From: Anaerorhabdus sp036637135
GTDB lineage: Bacteria; Bacillota_I; Bacilli_A; Erysipelotrichales; Erysipelotrichaceae
Assembly (NCBI RefSeq): GCF_036637135.1
Contig: NZ_JAVWNC010000075.1
Location: 1-8,694 of the forward strand
DNA: 8,694 nucleotides
Reading direction: 5' to 3'
The notes below the pieces were generated by a model. It had not been told where the DNA came from. It made no database searches and was given only the letters and a program-made list of their open reading frames with translations. Positions within the stretch are counted from its first letter, which is position 1. Each line of letters begins with the position of its first letter. A program made the translations under genes and the position numbers. Below, piece by piece: positions 5,744 through 8,694 of this stretch.

Positions 5744-7087
5744 TTATTTCTTTTCTTTTTTTACGAACATTAAAATCATACCAATTATAAATCCAATACA
5801 CGCAGGAACTACCCATCCCATACCAATACTATAGAATGGTAATTTACTACCAATAGATAATATACTTTGCACAATTGATGAATCACGAATGAATGTAGGA
5901 CAAGCATTTAAACCATCTATAATGGCAGCAATTAAAGTAAATCCAGTCGTCATTTGATACACTATGCGACTATGATTAAAGAATGACCCAAACAAAGATA
6001 AGAGAATTAATGTCATTGCAAGAGGATATAGGAACATCAATACAGGAATTGAAAATTCAATAATTTTTGTTAGCCCTACATTTGCAAATAAGCATGCCAT
6101 AGCACTTACTGTAATTGCAAATACTAAATATTTACCTTTTGGAAATAAACCTACGAAGGTTTCTGAGAATGAGGAAATTAATCCAATTGCTGTCTTTAAA
6201 CACGCAACAATAACAATTGCCGCTACAACGATACTACCAAAGTTACCTAAATAATAATTTGTTATTTGTGCTAATGCGATTCCCCCATTTGCACTGATTT
6301 CTAATTGCCCAACACTCATTGCACCCATGTATGCCAGCAAACTATAAATTAAACCCATCAAAATTATTGTAAGTATACCTGACTTCACTGTATCCATTGC
6401 AATGTTCTTCGGTTCATTAACGCCTTTATTTCTAAGGGTTGAAATAACAATAATACCAAATGCCAAACTCGCTAATGCATCTAATGTATTATAACCTTCT
6501 ATAAATCCAGTGAAGAGTGGTTGTGTTTGATACGCATTTTGTGCTGCAATTTCACTAATCGTTCCCATTGGATTTGTAAATGCTATCGCAAATAAAACAA
6601 ACAACAAAATTAAAAATAAAGGATTTAATACTTTACCAACATAGATCAATAACTTTGATGCTTTTCTTGCGTAGAAACATGCAACTGTAAAAAAGACCAC
6701 ACTAAATATCGCTAATACTATTCCAATATTTGGAGCATCTACAAAAGGTGCAATTCCAATTTCAAATGATGTTGTCGCTAAACGAGGTAGCGCAAAGAAT
6801 GGTCCAATAACTAAATATAAAAGAATTGTAAAAACATATGCATATTTTTTACTAACTCGACTTGCCATATCAAATAAACCTTCACTCTTAGAAATACCCA
6901 TCGCAATAATTCCCAAGAATGGTAGTCCTACACCTGTGATAAGAAACCCAATATTTGCAAGGAAGACATTACTTCCAGCCTCTTGCCCCATATGCACTGG
7001 AAATATTAAATTACCTGCTCCAAAAAATAGCCCAAATAACATTGAACTAATATAAAAATATTCTCTCCCTTTTAGTTTTCTATCCAT
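5744..7087 (-). CDS. brnQ: Branched-chain amino acid transport system carrier BrnQ
   Basis: A 447-residue integral membrane protein of the LIVCS family, which takes up leucine, isoleucine and valine with a cation (Na+ or H+). The N-terminus has the family signature FGAGNLIFPVHMGQ (about residues 22-35). It is followed by repeated hydrophobic segments consistent with about 12 transmembrane helices, and a short basic tail (KKEKK). Length is normal for the family. The start ATG follows AAGGTGGGGG (7095-7104) by seven bases. A good promoter lies upstream and the leader is only about 43 bases, too short for a T-box riboswitch. A GNAT gene follows after four bases in the same operon. I see no truncation or frameshift. 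Confidence 0.95.
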   Translation of the reverse strand: MDRKLKGREYFYISSMLFGLFFGAGNLIFPVHMGQEAGSNVFLANIGFLITGVGLPFLGIIAMGISKSEGLFDMASRVSKKYAYVFTILLYLVIGPFFALPRLATTSFEIGIAPFVDAPNIGIVLAIFSVVFFTVACFYARKASKLLIYVGKVLNPLFLILLFVLFAIAFTNPMGTISEIAAQNAYQTQPLFTGFIEGYNTLDALASLAFGIIVISTLRNKGVNEPKNIAMDTVKSGILTIILMGLIYSLLAYMGAMSVGQLEISANGGIALAQITNYYLGNFGSIVVAAIVIVACLKTAIGLISSFSETFVGLFPKGKYLVFAITVSAMACLFANVGLTKIIEFSIPVLMFLYPLAMTLILLSLFGSFFNHSRIVYQMTTGFTLIAAIIDGLNACPTFIRDSSIVQSILSIGSKLPFYSIGMGWVVPACIGFIIGMILMFVKKEKK

Positions 7088-7136
7088 AATTATGCCCCCA
7101 CCTTATTATTTTAATTTCAACAAATAAGTTTTTACT

Positions 7137-7165
7137 ATTATATTCTAATTCCTATTCTATTACAA
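7137..7165 (-). promoter_or_regulatory. Candidate promoter of brnQ
   Basis: On the minus strand TTGTAA (7165-7160), a 17-base spacer and a perfect TATAAT (7142-7137) place the transcription start near 7130. The leader of about 43 bases has no obvious hairpin or T-box. The promoter lies downstream of the terminator of the preceding gene, so brnQ should be transcribed independently. Confidence 0.65.
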
Positions 7166-7193
7166 ACAACTTTTATTATTTTGTCTATTCTAG

Positions 7194-7228
7194 AAAAAAG
7201 ACAACAATTGCGATTTACAATCGTTGCC
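7194..7228 (-). terminator. Intrinsic terminator after the lipoprotein gene
   Basis: On the minus strand, 9-base arms CAACGATTG (7226-7218) and CAATTGTTG (7210-7202) pair fully, counting one G-U, around a 7-base loop. TCTTTTTTC follows. It lies about 24 bases after the stop of the gene at 7251 and separates it from the brnQ promoter. Confidence 0.8.
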
Positions 7229-7250
7229 CATTCTTTTTGAGAGATAAATT

Positions 7251-7703
7251 TTATTTAACGCAAAGAAAATCACTCAATAATTCAATATTCTTTTGTGGTA
7301 ATCCCTTCGAATCATATAGTTTATCTATTAGATCTCCACTACCTGTTGTATGATTTTGCACCTGAGTTGAAGGATTGAATACATATTCTAAAAGATACTC
7401 TGTATCCATGATTTTATAACTAAGCGCTCTTCCATCTTCTCGTTTATATGAGGAAGATATAAGTGAATCCAAAGCTTCCGTTGAACCAAAAGTATTTATG
7501 AAATCTTCATTTGAAAGAGTAATTTCAAGTTTTAAAGCAGTTACATAATTATTCTTTTCTTTATAGTAAATCTTCGTTGAAGGACAACCCGTTTCAGTCC
7601 ATTTCTCAGTACATCCACAACAAACAATCGTGATAAGTACAAGGATCAAAAATTTGTAAAATATATTTGGTACCATCAACAATATTTTATCAAGTATATT
7701 CAT
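7251..7703 (-). CDS. Putative lipoprotein of unknown function
   Basis: A 150-residue protein with an N-terminal hydrophobic helix (about residues 14-30) ending in a Cys-rich stretch VCCGC (27-31). C31, preceded by glycine, could be a lipidated cysteine, but the lipobox is atypical (C at -3 and -2). Further cysteines are C40 and C148. The mature part is polar with strand-like stretches (VTALKLEITLS at about 54-64, YKIMDTEYLLEYVF at about 96-109). This faintly recalls small YehR/DUF1307-type lipoproteins, a resemblance I cannot confirm. The start is supported by AAGGAG eight bases before the ATG. A clear intrinsic terminator follows. The upstream gap (7704-7833) has -10-like AT-rich motifs but no convincing -35. 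The product is probably surface exposed; its role is unknown. Confidence 0.75.
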   Translation of the reverse strand: MNILDKILLMVPNIFYKFLILVLITIVCCGCTEKWTETGCPSTKIYYKEKNNYVTALKLEITLSNEDFINTFGSTEALDSLISSSYKREDGRALSYKIMDTEYLLEYVFNPSTQVQNHTTGSGDLIDKLYDSKGLPQKNIELLSDFLCVK

Positions 7704-7833
7704 GGTTCCTTCTCCTTTTTCAATTCTTCTCTTTTACATAATATACAATATAACCTATGGGTATTCTTATATATTACTCATTCCTACTTTGAGAAAATTA
7801 AACCATAATTAAGAAAGCGCATTTAATAATTTT
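7704..7833 (-). other. Intergenic gap with no clear element
   Basis: This 130-base AT-rich gap holds the SD of the lipoprotein gene and several -10-like strings, such as TATATT and TATAAG on the minus strand, without a matching -35. GAAAATTA and TAATTTTC form a weak 8-bp inverted repeat with a long loop just after the small membrane protein gene, without a T-run. I see no gene, RNA or firm terminator in it. Confidence 0.4.
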
Positions 7834-8067
7834 CTAAAGACGCCCTTGTTTCTTTAATTCTTCTTTTGAATATATTTGTTGATAATGAGATTTTCTATAC
7901 TTAACATAGAAAATTGCACAGAATATAACTGGGATGATAACTAACAAAACATTAATAATTAACTTATTATCAAAAACTGAGTAAAACATAATCATTAGCA
8001 TTTCTGTAATTGCAGTTAAAAATAAAATTCCGAATTCCAGTGCGTCTCGAAGTGCCTCTTTATTCAT
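7834..8067 (-). CDS. Small two-helix membrane protein of unknown function
   Basis: A 77-residue protein with two predicted membrane helices, about residues 11-30 (FGILFLTAITEMLMIMFYSV) and 36-55 (IINVLLVIIPVIFCAIFYVK). A short basic cytoplasmic-type tail follows (KYRKSHYQQIYSKEELKKQGRL). The positive charge around residues 56-76 suggests that the C-terminus faces the cytoplasm. The ATG is preceded by a strong AGGAGGT SD at eight bases, which supports a real gene. I do not recognise a family. It lies downstream of the tRNA deacylase gene in the same direction (65 bases apart, no terminator between), so it may be co-transcribed or may use its own promoter. Confidence 0.75.
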   Translation of the reverse strand: MNKEALRDALEFGILFLTAITEMLMIMFYSVFDNKLIINVLLVIIPVIFCAIFYVKYRKSHYQQIYSKEELKKQGRL

Positions 8068-8082
8068 TGTGTTTACCTCCTG

Positions 8083-8097
8083 TATAATTCAATTATA
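8083..8097. promoter_or_regulatory. Perfect 7-1-7 inverted repeat at the start of the small membrane protein gene
   Basis: TATAATT (8083-8089), one base, AATTATA (8091-8097). On the minus strand it contains a TATAAT that could be a -10 element 17 bases before the SD. The only nearby -35-like string, TTGATA at 8117-8112, is just 14 bases away, which is short. The geometry resembles Fur-family sites, but the bases do not match the PerR or Fur consensus and the DNA is very AT-rich. Confidence 0.3.
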
Positions 8098-8132
8098 TAC
8101 CTTTAATATTATATCAACTATTTTTTCGTTAC

Positions 8133-8612
8133 TTATACTTGGTCATTCCATGCTTTACATACATCAATCCATTCAAGAAAGTTTGAATATTTTTCTAACT
8201 CCGCAATCGTTAATTCAATCGTACTATTACCACTACCACACCCTGGAAAAACAGTTGTAAATCTTCTTAATGATTCATCTAGATAGACGACAACCCCATC
8301 ATTAATCGCAAATGGACAGACACCTCCACCCGCGTGACCTATTACTCTTTCCACGTCGTCTGATTTTATCATCTTTGCTTTCGTAAGGAAATAATTTATG
8401 TACTTCTTGTTATCAACCTTTGCATCTCCAGCACACACAATTAAAATTGCTTGATCATTAACAGTAAACGCCATGGTTTTAGCAATTCTTGCTGGCTCAC
8501 AATTCAATGCTATAGCCGCAAGTTCTACCGTCTCACTAGATACAGGAAACTCAACAATTCGATTCTCAATACTAAATTGTTTAAAATATTCTTTTGCTTT
8601 TTCAATTGACAT
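8133..8612 (-). CDS. YbaK/EbsC-family (ProX-type) aminoacyl-tRNA deacylase
   Basis: A 159-residue single-domain protein of the YbaK/ProRS-editing superfamily, which in known members removes wrongly attached amino acids (for example Ala or Cys) from tRNA in the cytoplasm. Visible features are the conserved lysine K45 in ARIAKTMAF (41-49), GHAGGGVCPFA (92-102) and the C-terminal GCGSGNSTIELT (124-135). Length matches stand-alone ProX/YbaK proteins. The ATG at 8612 (MSIEK) matches the start I recall for relatives but has only a weak GAG upstream. An in-frame TTG at 8624 with AAAGG eleven to twelve bases before it is an alternative that adds four residues. A strong GAGGAGAG SD farther upstream (8652-8659) leads only into a stop. 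Substrate specificity cannot be told. Confidence 0.92.
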   Translation of the reverse strand: MSIEKAKEYFKQFSIENRIVEFPVSSETVELAAIALNCEPARIAKTMAFTVNDQAILIVCAGDAKVDNKKYINYFLTKAKMIKSDDVERVIGHAGGGVCPFAINDGVVVYLDESLRRFTTVFPGCGSGNSTIELTIAELEKYSNFLEWIDVCKAWNDQV

Positions 8613-8674
8613 CGTTCTACTCAATTCGTTTGTTTACCTTTCAAACAAATTCTCTCCTCACAATAATTATTATT

Positions 8675-8680
8675 AGTATA
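8675..8680 (-). promoter_or_regulatory. Candidate -10 element of the tRNA deacylase gene
   Basis: TATACT on the minus strand (8680-8675) would place a start near 8668, just upstream of the GAGGAGAG sequence. The -35 element would fall at or beyond the window edge, so the promoter is incomplete here. Confidence 0.35.
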
Positions 8681-8694
8681 CTACTTAATTCTAG

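Noticed and set aside
7088..7136. T-box or other riboswitch before brnQ
   Set aside because: The predicted leader is only about 43 bases, with no T-box sequence and no terminator hairpin between promoter and gene.
8473..8676. 67-aa plus-strand open frame opposite the tRNA deacylase
   Set aside because: It is antisense to a clear YbaK-family gene and has no SD or recognisable domain.
1..8694. Mobile element, CRISPR array, phage or defence cassette
   Set aside because: No transposase, integrase, terminal repeats, spaced direct repeats or defence-type domains are visible. All major genes are metabolic, transport or regulatory.

Overview
The window is AT-rich, densely packed DNA from a low-GC Bacillota (Firmicutes)-type bacterium. 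Shine-Dalgarno (SD) sequences are strong (AGGAGG-like), the usual stop codons are used, and lipoprotein signal peptides are present. An iron-only hydrogenase with a clostridial ferredoxin domain points to a fermentative anaerobe. Clostridia or Erysipelotrichia-like lineages fit, but the sequence alone does not settle it.

Layout from left to right. Positions 1-57 appear to hold the last codons of a plus-strand gene, followed by a terminator shared with the convergent operon. Positions 85-2549 are a minus-strand operon whose transcription order is a six-cysteine small protein, a solute-binding lipoprotein, a permease and an ATPase. Together the last three form a polar amino acid ABC importer of the glutamine/cystine class. 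A LysR-type regulator (2686-3561) is divergent from it and shares a 136-bp control region with repeated motifs. Next is a monocistronic [FeFe] hydrogenase (3582-5117, minus) with a 2[4Fe-4S] ferredoxin domain at the N-terminus and a rubredoxin domain at the C-terminus. Its near-consensus promoter is covered by a 10-bp-arm inverted repeat that matches the Fur 7-1-7 box at 13 of 14 positions.

Further right is a minus-strand pair, brnQ (branched-chain amino acid carrier) followed four bases later by a GNAT acetyltransferase. This pair has its own promoter and a good intrinsic terminator. Beyond it lie a probable lipoprotein of unknown function with a terminator, a small two-helix membrane protein, and a YbaK/ProX-type tRNA-editing deacylase at the right edge.

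The window combines amino acid import (ABC system and BrnQ), a fermentative redox enzyme and translation quality control. I see no phage, transposon, CRISPR, defence or RNA gene signature. No stretch above 300 bases lacks a gene. The most interesting points are the Fur-like operator on a rubredoxin-fused hydrogenase and the cysteine-rich small protein translationally coupled to an amino acid transporter.
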